Shown: positions 15,398 to 25,409 of the stretch, one piece after another
How the letters are laid out: every line of letters begins with the position of its first letter
Numbering within the stretch: the stretch's first letter is position 1
NCBI RefSeq assembly: GCF_041690465.1
Contig: NZ_JAWLHG010000001.1
Location: forward strand, 124,001 to 188,000
Length of the DNA stretch: 64,000 nt
Direction of reading: 5' to 3'
From: Falsiroseomonas sp041690465
Lineage (GTDB): Bacteria > Pseudomonadota > Alphaproteobacteria > Acetobacterales > Acetobacteraceae
Program-made: the position numbers and the translations under genes
Notes under the pieces: model-generated
What the model saw: only the letters and a program-made list of their open reading frames with translations
Told to the model about the DNA's origin: nothing
Databases searched by the model: none

Positions 15398-16501
15398 ATG
15401 GCGCAGGAGTCCTGGTTGTCAGCACCGCCGCGCCGCGGGACGCTGCGCCTCGTGCTGCAGGTGGCGCTCGCCGCGGCGGGCGTCTTCGTGCTGCTGTTCC
15501 TTGCCTGGCGCATCCGTGAGGCGCTGCTGCTCGCCTTCGCGGCGGTCGTGGTGGCGGTCGTCCTCGATGCCGCGGCGGGGCCGGTGGAGCGGTGGTCCGG
15601 CCTGTCGCGCAGCCTGGCGCTGGCGGTCGTCGCATTGGTCGTGGCGCTGGTGCTGCTGGGCTTCGGCTGGCTGCTGGGCTCCAGCATCCAGTCGCAGGTC
15701 TCGAGTCTCGCATCGCAGCTGCCGCAGGCGATCGGCCAGCTGGAGGAGACGCTCGGCATCGAGTTGCTGGCGCGGGAGGAGGGGCAGCAGGGCGGCCTGG
15801 CCGACATCACCGCAGCGGTGCGCCAGCTGTTCGGCTCGCTCGCCGCACTCGGTTCCTCCATCGCCGGGGCGCTGACGGCGCTGGTGCTGGTCGTGGTGGG
15901 CGGCTTCTTCCTGGCGGCCGATCCCCATCTCTATCGCCGGGGCCTGGTGAAGATGTTTCCGCCGCGCATGCATGCCCGCGTGGATGACGCGCTCGGCGCC
16001 GCCGGCCGCGCCCTGCGGCTCTGGCTGCTGGCGGAGCTGATCGCGATGGCGATCGTCTTCGTGCTGGTTTCGCTCGGCGCCTGGGCGATCGGCCTGCCGG
16101 CGCCGCTGGCGCTCGGCCTGTTCGCGGGACTGACGGAGTTCGTTCCCATCATCGGGCCGATCGTCGGCGCCATCCCCGGTCTGCTGCTGGCGCTGACCCA
16201 GGGCGGCAGCACGCTGATCTGGGCGGCGCTGCTGTATCTGGCGATCCAGCAGCTCGAATCGAACGTGATCACGCCGGTGGTGCAGGAGCGCATGGCGGAG
16301 ATCCCGCCGGCGCTGCTGCTGTTCTCCGTGCTTGCCTTCGGGCTTGTGTTCGGCATGGCGGGCGTGATCGTTGCCGCGCCGTTGACAGTGCTGCTCTACG
16401 TCCTCGTGAAGAAGCTCTACCTGCGGCAGACGCTCGGCGAGGCGACGGACGTGCCGGGAGAGGACGAGGCGGAGCCGAAGAAGGCTGGAACGGTTGCCTA
16501 G
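15398..16501 (+). CDS. AI-2E family transporter (YdgG/PerM type)
   Basis: Inner-membrane protein of about 367 residues in the AI-2E transporter superfamily. Hydrophobic pairs flank a soluble central part (about residues 110-160, PQAIGQLEETLGIELLAREE). The C-terminal hallmark ALGLFAGLTEFVPIIGPIVG, then QQLESNVITPVVQERM and LPLT-like APLTVLLYVLVKKLYL, are diagnostic. Members export autoinducer-2 or act as ion antiporters; substrate unknown here. GAAGGAG 8 nt before ATG 15398 supports this start over the earlier in-frame one. Confidence 0.87.
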   Translation: MAQESWLSAPPRRGTLRLVLQVALAAAGVFVLLFLAWRIREALLLAFAAVVVAVVLDAAAGPVERWSGLSRSLALAVVALVVALVLLGFGWLLGSSIQSQVSSLASQLPQAIGQLEETLGIELLAREEGQQGGLADITAAVRQLFGSLAALGSSIAGALTALVLVVVGGFFLAADPHLYRRGLVKMFPPRMHARVDDALGAAGRALRLWLLAELIAMAIVFVLVSLGAWAIGLPAPLALGLFAGLTEFVPIIGPIVGAIPGLLLALTQGGSTLIWAALLYLAIQQLESNVITPVVQERMAEIPPALLLFSVLAFGLVFGMAGVIVAAPLTVLLYVLVKKLYLRQTLGEATDVPGEDEAEPKKAGTVA

Positions 16502-16642
16502 GTAGCACTGCGGACTCGGCCGCAGGCGCCAGCTTCGCGATATGCCGATGCAGGGCGGCAGAAGGGCGGAACCGGCCCCGCCTTCGGCCGCTCTCCTCTC
16601 GATGCACCCGTGATTCCCGACGACCACCCGGGAGAACACCAC

Positions 16643-17113
16643 ATGCGACATCGCAGCAAGCGAAACGGATGCGTGGCCGCGTGGCTCTTTGCCGCGTTGC
16701 TGGCCGCAGCGCCCGCCGCCGCCCAGAACGGCAGATTCGGCGATGGCCCGGATCGCGGCATGGAACGCATCGGCCGCGACGCGTTCGAACAGGGCTACCG
16801 CGCCGGCCGCACGGCGGAACGCCGCGACTTCGAGCTTGGCCTGGCGTGGAACGATGCACGGCAGAGCGAAGCCTATGAACGGCTGGAACGTGCGGCGGCC
16901 GAGTTGCGTCGTGCGCTGGTGCTGATGCGGCGCGCACCGTCGCTGCCGCGTGTGAACGGCGCGCTGGTGCAGGCACGCGAGGCGCTGGAGCGCACGCAGA
17001 ACGCCATGACCTGGCTGCCACCCGGCGTCGGCCGCGGCGTGGAGCGCCGTTACGAGCGCCGCTCGGGCCGCGGTATCGGCGCCGAGCGCGCTTCGGGCGG
17101 CTGGGCCAGTTGA
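16643..17113 (+). CDS. Exported protein of unknown function, first of three related genes
   Basis: 156 residues starting at ATG 16643, with a signal peptide ending near APAAAQ. The mature protein has AFEQGYRAGRTAERRDFE, a motif shared with the next two genes, followed by a predicted two-helix hairpin (YERLERAAAELRRALVLMRR, then NGALVQAREALERTQNAM and WLPP). The hairpin resembles that of the second gene (LLVAAQSLREAI, EALIETQQAMVALPP). The C-terminus is Arg/Gly-rich. I recognise no named family. A GGAAC-N16-CGCT sequence at 16568-16592 is a one-mismatch EcfG candidate. Confidence 0.75.
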   Translation: MRHRSKRNGCVAAWLFAALLAAAPAAAQNGRFGDGPDRGMERIGRDAFEQGYRAGRTAERRDFELGLAWNDARQSEAYERLERAAAELRRALVLMRRAPSLPRVNGALVQAREALERTQNAMTWLPPGVGRGVERRYERRSGRGIGAERASGGWAS

Positions 17114-17156
17114 GCCCATCGCTTCGACACCACCACCACCCAACAGGAGGAAAGCT

Positions 17157-18038
17157 ATGACGGCAAGGAAGCGGACTGTTCCGGTATTCGCCGCACTGGT
17201 CGGCGGCACGATGCTGCTGGCGGCGCCTGCGCTGGCGCAGCAGGGATGGCAGGGCGACCGCGGCAGTTCCCGTGATTGGGTGCAGAGCCAGGATCCGATG
17301 GATGCGTATGATCGCTACCTGCAGCGCCTGCAGCGCGACCGCGAGAGCCGTGGCATGGGCGACCAGCGCTTCGGCAGTGGTGACCAGCGCTTCGGCGGCA
17401 TGGGCGACCAGCGCTCCGGGGGCATGGGCGACCAGCGCTTCGGCAGTGGTGACCAGCGCTTCGGCGGCATGGGCGACCAGCGCTCCGGGGGCATGGGTGG
17501 CCAGCGCTTCGGCGGTGGTGACCAGCACTTCGGCGGCATGGGCGACCAGCGCTCCGGGAGCATGGGTGGCCAGCGCTTCGGCAGTGGTGACCAGCGCTTC
17601 GGCGGTGGCGGACAAGACCGTCGCGCGATGGCTGAACGCTACGCCCGCGAGCAGTTCGAACGCGGCTACCGTGCGGGTCGCGAGGAGGAGCGGCGGCGGC
17701 GCAGCGGCCAGTTCTCCGGCGGTCAGGACCGTTCCGGCGCCTCCGGCTCCTCCGGCGGGAGCGGCATGGACGCGGACTACTACTGGGTGGTCCCCGACAT
17801 CCTGCCCGACACGCAGCGGTATCGCGGCATGCAGGATTTCGCGCTGATCCCCGATTACAGCCGCCCGATGGACCGGCTGCTGGTCGCCGCGCAGAGCCTC
17901 CGGGAAGCGATCCAGTCCACCGCCATCCGCCTGCCGCCGAGCGATGGCCGTGACCGTGCGCTCGACATGCTGAACGAAGCGCTGATCGAGACCCAGCAGG
18001 CCATGGTGGCGCTGCCGCCGGAGCAGCGCACGCGCTGA
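17157..18038 (+). CDS. Exported repeat protein of unknown function, second of three related genes
   Basis: 293 residues. Signal peptide ends near APALAQQ. Residues about 67-152 are a tandem array of 23-residue units (MGDQRFGSGDQRFGG then MGDQRSGG), rich in Gly, Asp, Gln and Arg and probably disordered. Then comes YAREQFERGYRAGREEERRR, the motif shared with its neighbours, a Ser/Gly linker, and a C-terminal domain with YYWVVPDILPDTQRYRG and the hairpin segment LREAIQSTAIRLPPSDGRDR. AGGAGG lies 9 nt before the ATG. No named family recognised; probably arose by duplication with the flanking genes. Confidence 0.75.
   Translation: MTARKRTVPVFAALVGGTMLLAAPALAQQGWQGDRGSSRDWVQSQDPMDAYDRYLQRLQRDRESRGMGDQRFGSGDQRFGGMGDQRSGGMGDQRFGSGDQRFGGMGDQRSGGMGGQRFGGGDQHFGGMGDQRSGSMGGQRFGSGDQRFGGGGQDRRAMAERYAREQFERGYRAGREEERRRRSGQFSGGQDRSGASGSSGGSGMDADYYWVVPDILPDTQRYRGMQDFALIPDYSRPMDRLLVAAQSLREAIQSTAIRLPPSDGRDRALDMLNEALIETQQAMVALPPEQRTR
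17355..17612 (+). repeat. 69-bp coding tandem repeat, about 3.7 copies
   Basis: Units start at 17355, 17424, 17493 and 17562 (last one partial). The first two are nearly identical in DNA as well as protein; the third and fourth have diverged (GGQ for GDQ, QHF for QRF). Unit length is a multiple of three, so copy-number change would keep the frame. Confidence 0.9.
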
Positions 18039-18090
18039 GGCGCGGTGCGCGTCACACCACATCAACGAAGCAACGGAGGATACTAGAATC

Positions 18091-18954
18091 ATGGCAAGAA
18101 AAACGGCAGGCACGGCCGTGCTCGCGGCGGCGACGCTGGCGCTCGGTGGTTTCGCGGCAGGCGGTGCCGCGGCGCAGGGCTACTATGATGGCGGGCGCTT
18201 CAGCGGTCCTGACAGCCGCATGATGGATCAGCGCCGCTTCGGCTCCGGGCCCGAGTTCGACCGGCAGGGCGGCCCCGGCGGCCCCGCGATGGACCGCTAT
18301 GCGCGTGAGCAGTACGAGCGCGGCTACATGATGGGCCGTGAGCAGGAGCGTCGCGCGGCCCAGATGCGCGGCCAGTCCGGCGACGACCGCAGCGGCCCGC
18401 GCATGGGCTGGGGCGGCGGCCAGGCTCAGGCCGGCATGGACGACCAGGGCCTGCTGATCCTGCTGTTCGAGCGTGAGCGCGCGCAGCAGTCGCTGCGCGA
18501 TGTCCGGCAATCCCTGCAGGAAGCGCGCACTGCGTTGCAGCAGGGCGACCGCACGCGCGCCGAGCAGGCGCTGAACCAGGCCGACCAGACGCTCCGGCAG
18601 GCGGACTCGATGCGCAACCAGCAGCAGGTCGAGCAGTCCTTGAGCCAGGCCGAGCAGGCGCTGCAGCGAGGCGACCGGCAGGCCGTGCAGCAGGCGTTGC
18701 AGCAGGCGCGCCAGGCCCTGCGCAGCGGCGGCTCGCAGGGCCAGACCCAGGGCGGGACGGGCGCCGGCAGCACCATGCCGGGCCAGGGCGGCCAGACCGG
18801 CGGCGGCCAGAGCGGTGGCCAGAGCGGTGGCCAGAGCGGTAGCGGCCAGAGCGGTGGCCAGAGCGGTAGCGGCCAGACCGGCGGCCAGCAGACCGGCGGC
18901 GGCGGTGGACAGGGCGGCCAGGGCACGAGCCAGGGCGGCACCAGCACCCAGTAG
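18091..18954 (+). CDS. Exported Gln/Gly-rich protein of unknown function, third of three related genes
   Basis: 287 residues. Signal peptide ends near AGGAAAQ. It carries MDRYAREQYERGYMMGREQE (about residues 67-86), the motif of the two preceding genes. Next is a long helical stretch with heptad-like repeats (about 120-215: SLRDVRQSLQEARTALQQGD, ALNQADQTLRQAD, SLSQAEQALQRGD), which looks like stacked helical hairpins or coiled coil. The last 70 residues are low-complexity Gly/Gln/Ser/Thr. No named family. It begins 52 bp after the second gene and is followed 17 bp later by a PRC-barrel gene, so all may be one operon. Confidence 0.75.
   Translation: MARKTAGTAVLAAATLALGGFAAGGAAAQGYYDGGRFSGPDSRMMDQRRFGSGPEFDRQGGPGGPAMDRYAREQYERGYMMGREQERRAAQMRGQSGDDRSGPRMGWGGGQAQAGMDDQGLLILLFERERAQQSLRDVRQSLQEARTALQQGDRTRAEQALNQADQTLRQADSMRNQQQVEQSLSQAEQALQRGDRQAVQQALQQARQALRSGGSQGQTQGGTGAGSTMPGQGGQTGGGQSGGQSGGQSGSGQSGGQSGSGQTGGQQTGGGGGQGGQGTSQGGTSTQ
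18805..18889 (+). repeat. 12-bp GGCCAGAGCGGT-type tandem repeat
   Basis: Short in-frame repeat encoding GQSG units, interrupted by AGC-GGC insertions that give SGSGQ. It lies in the disordered C-terminal tail of the third related protein. Confidence 0.8.
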
Positions 18955-18971
18955 CAGCGGACGAAGGGACG

Positions 18972-20048
<1,077 letters not shown>

Positions 20049-20089
20049 ATTCCCGTGCACGCCATGGCGTCGGGATGCAGGAGGCCGGG

Positions 20090-20464
20090 ATGACTCTCCG
20101 CACGAGGCTGTTCGCCACCGCCACCGCGCTGCTGATCGTCGCCGCGCCGTGTCTGTCGCATGCCGCCGAGCCGCCATGGCAGGAGGCGGAGGCCTCGGTG
20201 ATGACGCCGCTCGGCTGGACGTCGGGCCAGCTGGAGGGCGTCACGCTGTATGGCGAGAATGGTCGCGCACTGGGCGAGGTGGAAGCCGTGCTGGTCAGCG
20301 AGACGGGGCTGATCGCCGGCCTCGCCGTGGAGGTCGGGGGTGTGCTCGGCATCGGCGGGCGCGAGGTGATCCTGCGTTTCGATCAGGTCCGGCGCGTCGG
20401 CGATCGCCTGACCACGCTGCTCAGCGAGGCCCAGCTCGAAGCACAGCCGCGCTGGGACGATTGA
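20090..20464 (+). CDS. Exported PRC-barrel domain protein
   Basis: 124 residues with a signal peptide (about 1-24, cleavage near SHAAE). The mature part is a single PRC-barrel: LEGVTLYGENGRALGEVEAV, LIAGLAVEVGGVLGIGGREV and ILRFDQVR. GGAGG 6 nt before ATG 20090 fixes the start. Such small exported PRC-barrel proteins are thought to bind partners at the envelope; the function is unknown. It follows sodC by 41 bp and converges with the AsmA-like gene 10 bp away. Confidence 0.82.
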   Translation: MTLRTRLFATATALLIVAAPCLSHAAEPPWQEAEASVMTPLGWTSGQLEGVTLYGENGRALGEVEAVLVSETGLIAGLAVEVGGVLGIGGREVILRFDQVRRVGDRLTTLLSEAQLEAQPRWDD

Positions 20465-20474
20465 CCCGGCGAAT

Positions 20475-23400
20475 TCAGCGTCCCGCCGGCGCGGCCGGAG
20501 CCTCGCCGCCGGTCGCGCCGGCATCGCCATTGCCCAGATCGAAGATCCCGCGCAGGAAGCCGGGCGTCAGCGCGCTCAACGGGTTCACGCTGACCTGCGG
20601 ATCGGCGATCGGCCCGGTCACCGTGAAGGCAGCGGAGAACAGCCCTCCGCCGCGCTCCGCGCTGAACAGCCGTCCGACGATCGGCAGATTGCCGAGCAGC
20701 GAATTGAACACATAGGCCGGCACGACGGTCCCCTGCAGGTCGAGCACCTCCTGCCGCCGGTCGATGCGCCCGGTCGCCGTCAGGCCGAGCGAGGCGGAGA
20801 AGGCGCGCGCCTCGCCGATCAGCAGCGCATCGCGCTCCAGGCGGAAGGGCAGCACCAGGCGCGAGAAGCTGAGGCCGGGGCCCTGCAACGCCTCCAGCAG
20901 GCCATAGCCGGTCAGCGCCTGCAGCAGCTTCCCCACCGCCGGCGCGTCACGCACGGTGAAGTCGGCGAGCTCCGCGGTGCCTTCGATCGGCAGCCCGATC
21001 GCGCCGTCCGGCATCACCGCGGCAAGCTCGAGCCGGCCACCCTCGATCCGCCTGCCATAGCCGAGGGCCGCGAGCAGCGCGCCGGCATCGCCGGCCTGCA
21101 CCCGCAGCAGGCGCCCGCCCTGCTGCGCTGGTGCGAGGGAGGCGGCGAAGCGCGTCGCCGCGTGCTCGCTGGCCTGCGCCGCGACCTGGGCCTGGTGCAG
21201 CGCGCCGCCGGCGGCGAAGGTCAGCTGCGCCTGCAGGCCGCGGAGCGGCGAGGCGCCATCCGGCATCAGCGCGCGTTCGAAGCGCGCGTCCAGCACGAAG
21301 GGCGGGGTGCCGTCGCCGTTGCGCGCTTCGCCGCCCCGCGCGCCCGCGCGAGCGCCCTCCCGCGCGCCTGCGCGCGACAGCAGCGGGCGGAGGTCCACCA
21401 CCGGTCCCTGCACCGTGGCGCTCCAAGCGCCGCCTGCGGCTTCCGGACGACGCAGCCGGCCGGTAAGGCGTGTCTCGCCGAAGCGGGCCTCGCGGATCAC
21501 CAGCGTCGCGCCTGCCCCAACGCCCTCCGGCGCGGCGGCGCGCAGCCGCAGTGCCGGGCCATTCGCCTGCAGCGATTCCACCGCGCCGACCCCGCCCTCG
21601 CGCAGCCGCAGCACCGCTGCGGCGCTCGCCGCGCGACCTGGCGCCTTGCGGTAGCCGAGCGGAACGAGCGTGACCTCGGCCGCCTCCAGATCGGCCTCCA
21701 CCGCCAGTCGCGCCGGTGCCTCTCCGCGCGTTTCGTAGCGCAGGTCGAGCTCCACCGGGCCGCGTACCACGCCCCCAGGATCGAAGCCGAAGGCGGCGAG
21801 CTGCGCCGCCTGCGGCCGGCCGCGCGCGGTGACCACCACGCCCGTCGGCTCGCCCGGCGCGTCCGGGAAGTCCACCGCGATTTCCGTGCGCACCGGCACC
21901 TCGCCGAGGATGCCGGTGCCCTCGGCGCGCAGCCCGTCATCGTCGTTCAGGGTCAGCTCGAAGCTGCCGTCGCGCAGCGTCTGGCCGAGCACGACATCGG
22001 GCAGCCGCAGGTCCGAGAGCTGCGCCGTCGCGCGGAAGAACGGGTCCTGCGCGGCGAAGCGGCCGGAGAGCGGCACGGTCGCCGCCACCTCCGCCGTCAC
22101 CGCGCCGGTGGGATCGCGGATCGGCAGGTCACGGCCCGCTAGTAGGCCGAGCCCCGGCTCCCGCAGCACCGCCCAGAGGTCGGCGACCGGCCCGGCAAGC
22201 TGCCCCTGAAGCTCCGCGCGCGCCGGCCCGGGGCCGAGGCCGGCGAGCTTCAACCGCCCATCCGTCAGGCGCAGCGCGGTGCCGGCCTGCCGCGCTTCCT
22301 CCGCGGCGAGCGTGATCCCGTCCGGCGTGAAGGTGACATCGCCGGACAGGCCCTCGAGCGGCGGCAGCTCCGGATGCCAGCGCACCGCGAGATCGTCGAG
22401 CCGCGCCGTGCCGGAGAGTTCGGTAAGCTCCACCTGGTCGAGGCTGTCGGGCGCCGTGGCGGCGATGTGCCAGCGTCCCGCGCTGAGCACCCCGCCGACC
22501 AGGTTCTCGGCGACCCAGCCGCGCCCCGCCTGGGCCAGGCCGGAGGGCCACCAGGTGTCGAGCGCGGCGAGCATCGCGCGGTCCAGCGTGAGATCCGCCT
22601 CGGCGCGCCAGCGCCCCTCCTCCTGCGTCGCCTGGCCCTCCGCGGTGAGGGTCGGGCCGGCGCTGCCGGCCGGCGTCTCCGGCGCAGGCGGCAGGTTCAG
22701 GCGCAACAGCTCCAGCCGCACCGCCTGCGGCGTGCCGGCGAGGCGAAGTGCCAGCGCGCGGAACGGCACATGGCCGAGCGTGGGCAGATCAACGGCGCCC
22801 GCCTCGGAACGCAGTGCGACGCTGCCCTCGACAGGGCGCAGATCGGCGTCGAGCGTCGCCGCGGCGGCGAGGTCCGCCGACGCGTCCAGCACGGCGAGCG
22901 GCGCCAGCTCCGGCACCGCGCGCGCCAGCGCGGCCGGGTTCACCTGCGGCAGGGCGAGGTCGAGGCGCAGCTGCAGCGGCTCCGGCGCCAGCGAGGCCGC
23001 AAGGCGCAGCGGCACGACCTGATCGGCCACCGCGAGTGTCCCGCTGGCCTCGCCGCGCAGCGCGCCCGCATCGCCACGGTTCGCGGCGAGGAAGATGTCG
23101 CGCAGCGCCCAGTCCTGCCCGAGCTGCGCATCCAGCACGCGCAGCCGGCCATCCAGGATGGCGACATGCTCGAGCGTGGCGAAGGGCGAGCCCGGTTCGG
23201 GGCGCGCGAGGTCGGCGAGGGTCAGGTTGCCTCCCCCGCCCGGCGGCCCGAGCCCGGTGACCAGGCGGCCATCCGCCTCGCGCCGCAGGCGCAGCTCCGC
23301 GCCGCGGATCTCGATGCGCTGCGGTGCGACGCGCCGGCGCAACAGCGCGAAGGGGCGGAGCGCAACCGTCGCCGTGGGGGCCTCGAGCCAGGGCTCGCGT

Positions 23401-23660
23401 TCCGCATCCAGCGCGGTGAGGCCGGTGAGGTGCACCTCAAGCGGCGCGATCCCGCGATCCTCCCAGCCGCGCCAGCCGATCTCGGCCCCGGCGATCTCGA
23501 TGCGCGCCGGGCCTTCGGGATCGAGCGCCGCCTCCAGCCGCGGCACCAGCGCCGGCACCGCGATCGGCCCGCGATCCAGCCGCCAGGCGAGCACGCCGAG
23601 CCCCGCCACGACCAGCAACGCCAGGGCCAGGAACCCGAAGCCGATCCGGCGCAGCGTCAC
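20475..23660 (-). CDS. Large AsmA-like / DUF3971 (YhdP-type) membrane-anchored protein
   Basis: 1061 residues. One N-terminal membrane segment (IGFGFLALALLVVAGLGVLA), then a very long periplasmic part rich in short beta-strand patterns, typical of AsmA/YhdP/TamB bridge proteins thought to move lipids to the outer membrane. The C-terminal region has the AsmA-like block LLQALTGYGLLEALQG, DLQGTVVPAYVFNSLLGNLP and GLFSAAFTVTGPIADPQVSV, which defines the YhdP-like group. An Arg/Ala/Gly-rich patch near residue 770 (ARAGARGGEARNGDG) is a likely loop. Alone on its strand between convergent PRC and upstream MFS genes. Confidence 0.83.
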   Translation of the reverse strand: MTLRRIGFGFLALALLVVAGLGVLAWRLDRGPIAVPALVPRLEAALDPEGPARIEIAGAEIGWRGWEDRGIAPLEVHLTGLTALDAEREPWLEAPTATVALRPFALLRRRVAPQRIEIRGAELRLRREADGRLVTGLGPPGGGGNLTLADLARPEPGSPFATLEHVAILDGRLRVLDAQLGQDWALRDIFLAANRGDAGALRGEASGTLAVADQVVPLRLAASLAPEPLQLRLDLALPQVNPAALARAVPELAPLAVLDASADLAAAATLDADLRPVEGSVALRSEAGAVDLPTLGHVPFRALALRLAGTPQAVRLELLRLNLPPAPETPAGSAGPTLTAEGQATQEEGRWRAEADLTLDRAMLAALDTWWPSGLAQAGRGWVAENLVGGVLSAGRWHIAATAPDSLDQVELTELSGTARLDDLAVRWHPELPPLEGLSGDVTFTPDGITLAAEEARQAGTALRLTDGRLKLAGLGPGPARAELQGQLAGPVADLWAVLREPGLGLLAGRDLPIRDPTGAVTAEVAATVPLSGRFAAQDPFFRATAQLSDLRLPDVVLGQTLRDGSFELTLNDDDGLRAEGTGILGEVPVRTEIAVDFPDAPGEPTGVVVTARGRPQAAQLAAFGFDPGGVVRGPVELDLRYETRGEAPARLAVEADLEAAEVTLVPLGYRKAPGRAASAAAVLRLREGGVGAVESLQANGPALRLRAAAPEGVGAGATLVIREARFGETRLTGRLRRPEAAGGAWSATVQGPVVDLRPLLSRAGAREGARAGARGGEARNGDGTPPFVLDARFERALMPDGASPLRGLQAQLTFAAGGALHQAQVAAQASEHAATRFAASLAPAQQGGRLLRVQAGDAGALLAALGYGRRIEGGRLELAAVMPDGAIGLPIEGTAELADFTVRDAPAVGKLLQALTGYGLLEALQGPGLSFSRLVLPFRLERDALLIGEARAFSASLGLTATGRIDRRQEVLDLQGTVVPAYVFNSLLGNLPIVGRLFSAERGGGLFSAAFTVTGPIADPQVSVNPLSALTPGFLRGIFDLGNGDAGATGGEAPAAPAGR

Positions 23661-23779
23661 AGCCTTCCTCCCGCTTGCGCGGCGCGGCGGGGCTCCGCCG
23701 GCGTCGCAGCAATGACAAGCGCTGGAGACCGCGCGCGGTCGCCACGCCGCACGGGAACGTCACGTCGCGCGGCGCTCCG

Positions 23780-25324
23780 TTACGGCGCTGCGGTGCGCCC
23801 CTGCGCCGCCGGCTGGATCCATCGCCCGAACAGCGCGATGGCGCCGAGTGCCAGCAGCAGGCCGGCCACCGTCACCGCGATGACCAGCGCGGGAAGCTCG
23901 GAATACTCGCCGCGTTCGACCGGGAAGAGCGCGTTGAACCCGCGCGAGAAGACGGAGCCCGCCTGCAGCGCCAGGTTCATCAGCGAGGCGACCAGCGCGA
24001 ACCAGGTGGCCTGCCTTCCCGGCGGTGCATGCACCGCGATCAGCGTCAGCATCGGGATCATGCCGAGCTGCACCAGCGGCGCCGAGAGCGCGGTGTCCAC
24101 CAGCCCGATCGTCCGCGCGCCGAAGCCCAGATGCGCCTCGGTCCATTCGTGCAGGCCGAACAGCATGCCGATCGTCGGAAGCGAGAACAGCGCGCCGAGC
24201 ACCGCCAGCCAGCCCAGCACGCGCCCCAGCGGCAGCCGCACGATGCGCGCGCCGAGCAGCAGCGAACCGGCGATGGCAAGCCCGGTGCCGATCTGCGCCA
24301 GCACGCCGAAGAAACCCTGGTCGTAGCCCAGCACGTCGATCTGCCACCATTGCAGCCCCGGCCCCGCCGGCGGCGCGGCGCGGAAGGCGAAGATGACCGC
24401 CGCGGCCGCGGCCATCGCCCATTGCGTCTCGCGCGGCACGCCCTCCATCGTCCGCTTCAGCAGCCAGCCCAGCACGCCGAGCGAGACCAGCACGCCGATC
24501 TCCGGCGCGAAGGGCGGATCGAACACGCCGAGCGCGAACAGCACCACAGCGAAGGCGCCGCCGCCGCCGAGGATGCGTATGTCGGGGCGCTGCGGCACCG
24601 GCGCCGCCTGCTCCCGCAGCAGCAGGGCGCCGGCGACGGAGAGCAGCGGCACCGCCGCGCCGATCAGGAACACCGTCGCCACCGGCAGCACCTGCGCCGC
24701 CCAGCCGCCGATGCCGGCGGTGGCGAAGGCGCCGCCCATCAGCGCGACGCGGCCGAGCACCTGCACGTCGCCGAGCTCCGCCTGCACCACCTCCGGATCG
24801 CGCGGCGTGCCGTCCGGCTGCGTGCGGTCCACCACCTCGGTGGTCATCGCATCCGCCACGCAATCCTGCACCACCAGCCCGACCACGACGAGCAGCGAGG
24901 CGGCGACATAGACCCGCTCCGCGCCGATGCCATCCGCCAGCCCCGCCGCCGCGGCCGACAGCCCGAGCGAGGCACCGCATTGCAGCAGCGCGCCGAGCAG
25001 GATGTAGGCGCGCCGGCGGGAGCCGAGGATCGGCACCGTGTCCACCAGATGGCCGAACACCATCTTCAGCGTCCAGGGCACCGTCAGCCAGGCGGCGAGC
25101 GCGAGCAGTGCGGTTGCGGAAAGCCCCAGCCGCTCGCGCACCCAGAAGGTCTCGGCGATCGCGGCGAAGCCGCTGGCGCCGGCGGCGAGGTAGATCAGCA
25201 GCGGCGGCAGGGTGCGCCGGTTCAGCCGGCGCAGCGAAGCCAGCACGCCGGGATGGCGCAGTTCCTCGCGGGCGTCCTCCGCGCCCGGCTGCTCGGCGGC
25301 GGTGTCAGCCGTCGGCTGCGTCAT
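23780..25324 (-). CDS. MFS carrier, BT1/folate-biopterin transporter-like
   Basis: 514-residue membrane protein with about 12-14 hydrophobic segments. YLAAGASGFAAIAETFWVRE and VPWTLKMVFGHLVDTVPILG recall the BT1 family (folate/biopterin carriers), in which PW.K...G..SD is conserved. VQDCVADAMTTEVV and SLMNLALQAGSVFSRGFN are further membrane-face motifs. The substrate is unknown; a generic MFS label is safest. ATG 25324 is preferred; an in-frame start at 25369 would add a non-conserved 15-residue leader. The 119 bp to the AsmA-like gene contain nothing notable. Confidence 0.75.
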   Translation of the reverse strand: MTQPTADTAAEQPGAEDAREELRHPGVLASLRRLNRRTLPPLLIYLAAGASGFAAIAETFWVRERLGLSATALLALAAWLTVPWTLKMVFGHLVDTVPILGSRRRAYILLGALLQCGASLGLSAAAAGLADGIGAERVYVAASLLVVVGLVVQDCVADAMTTEVVDRTQPDGTPRDPEVVQAELGDVQVLGRVALMGGAFATAGIGGWAAQVLPVATVFLIGAAVPLLSVAGALLLREQAAPVPQRPDIRILGGGGAFAVVLFALGVFDPPFAPEIGVLVSLGVLGWLLKRTMEGVPRETQWAMAAAAAVIFAFRAAPPAGPGLQWWQIDVLGYDQGFFGVLAQIGTGLAIAGSLLLGARIVRLPLGRVLGWLAVLGALFSLPTIGMLFGLHEWTEAHLGFGARTIGLVDTALSAPLVQLGMIPMLTLIAVHAPPGRQATWFALVASLMNLALQAGSVFSRGFNALFPVERGEYSELPALVIAVTVAGLLLALGAIALFGRWIQPAAQGRTAAP

Positions 25325-25409
25325 GCTTGCCGCCCCCCGGCCTGTCCCCTGGCCTGCATCCGCTGCCAAGCCTCCTCCGCCGGTCGGGTTCCGGCAAGCC
25401 GTGGCAAGG

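Noticed and set aside
17355..17612. Regular repeats that could suggest a CRISPR array
   Set aside because: Units are contiguous, in frame, without unique spacers, and encode a protein repeat.
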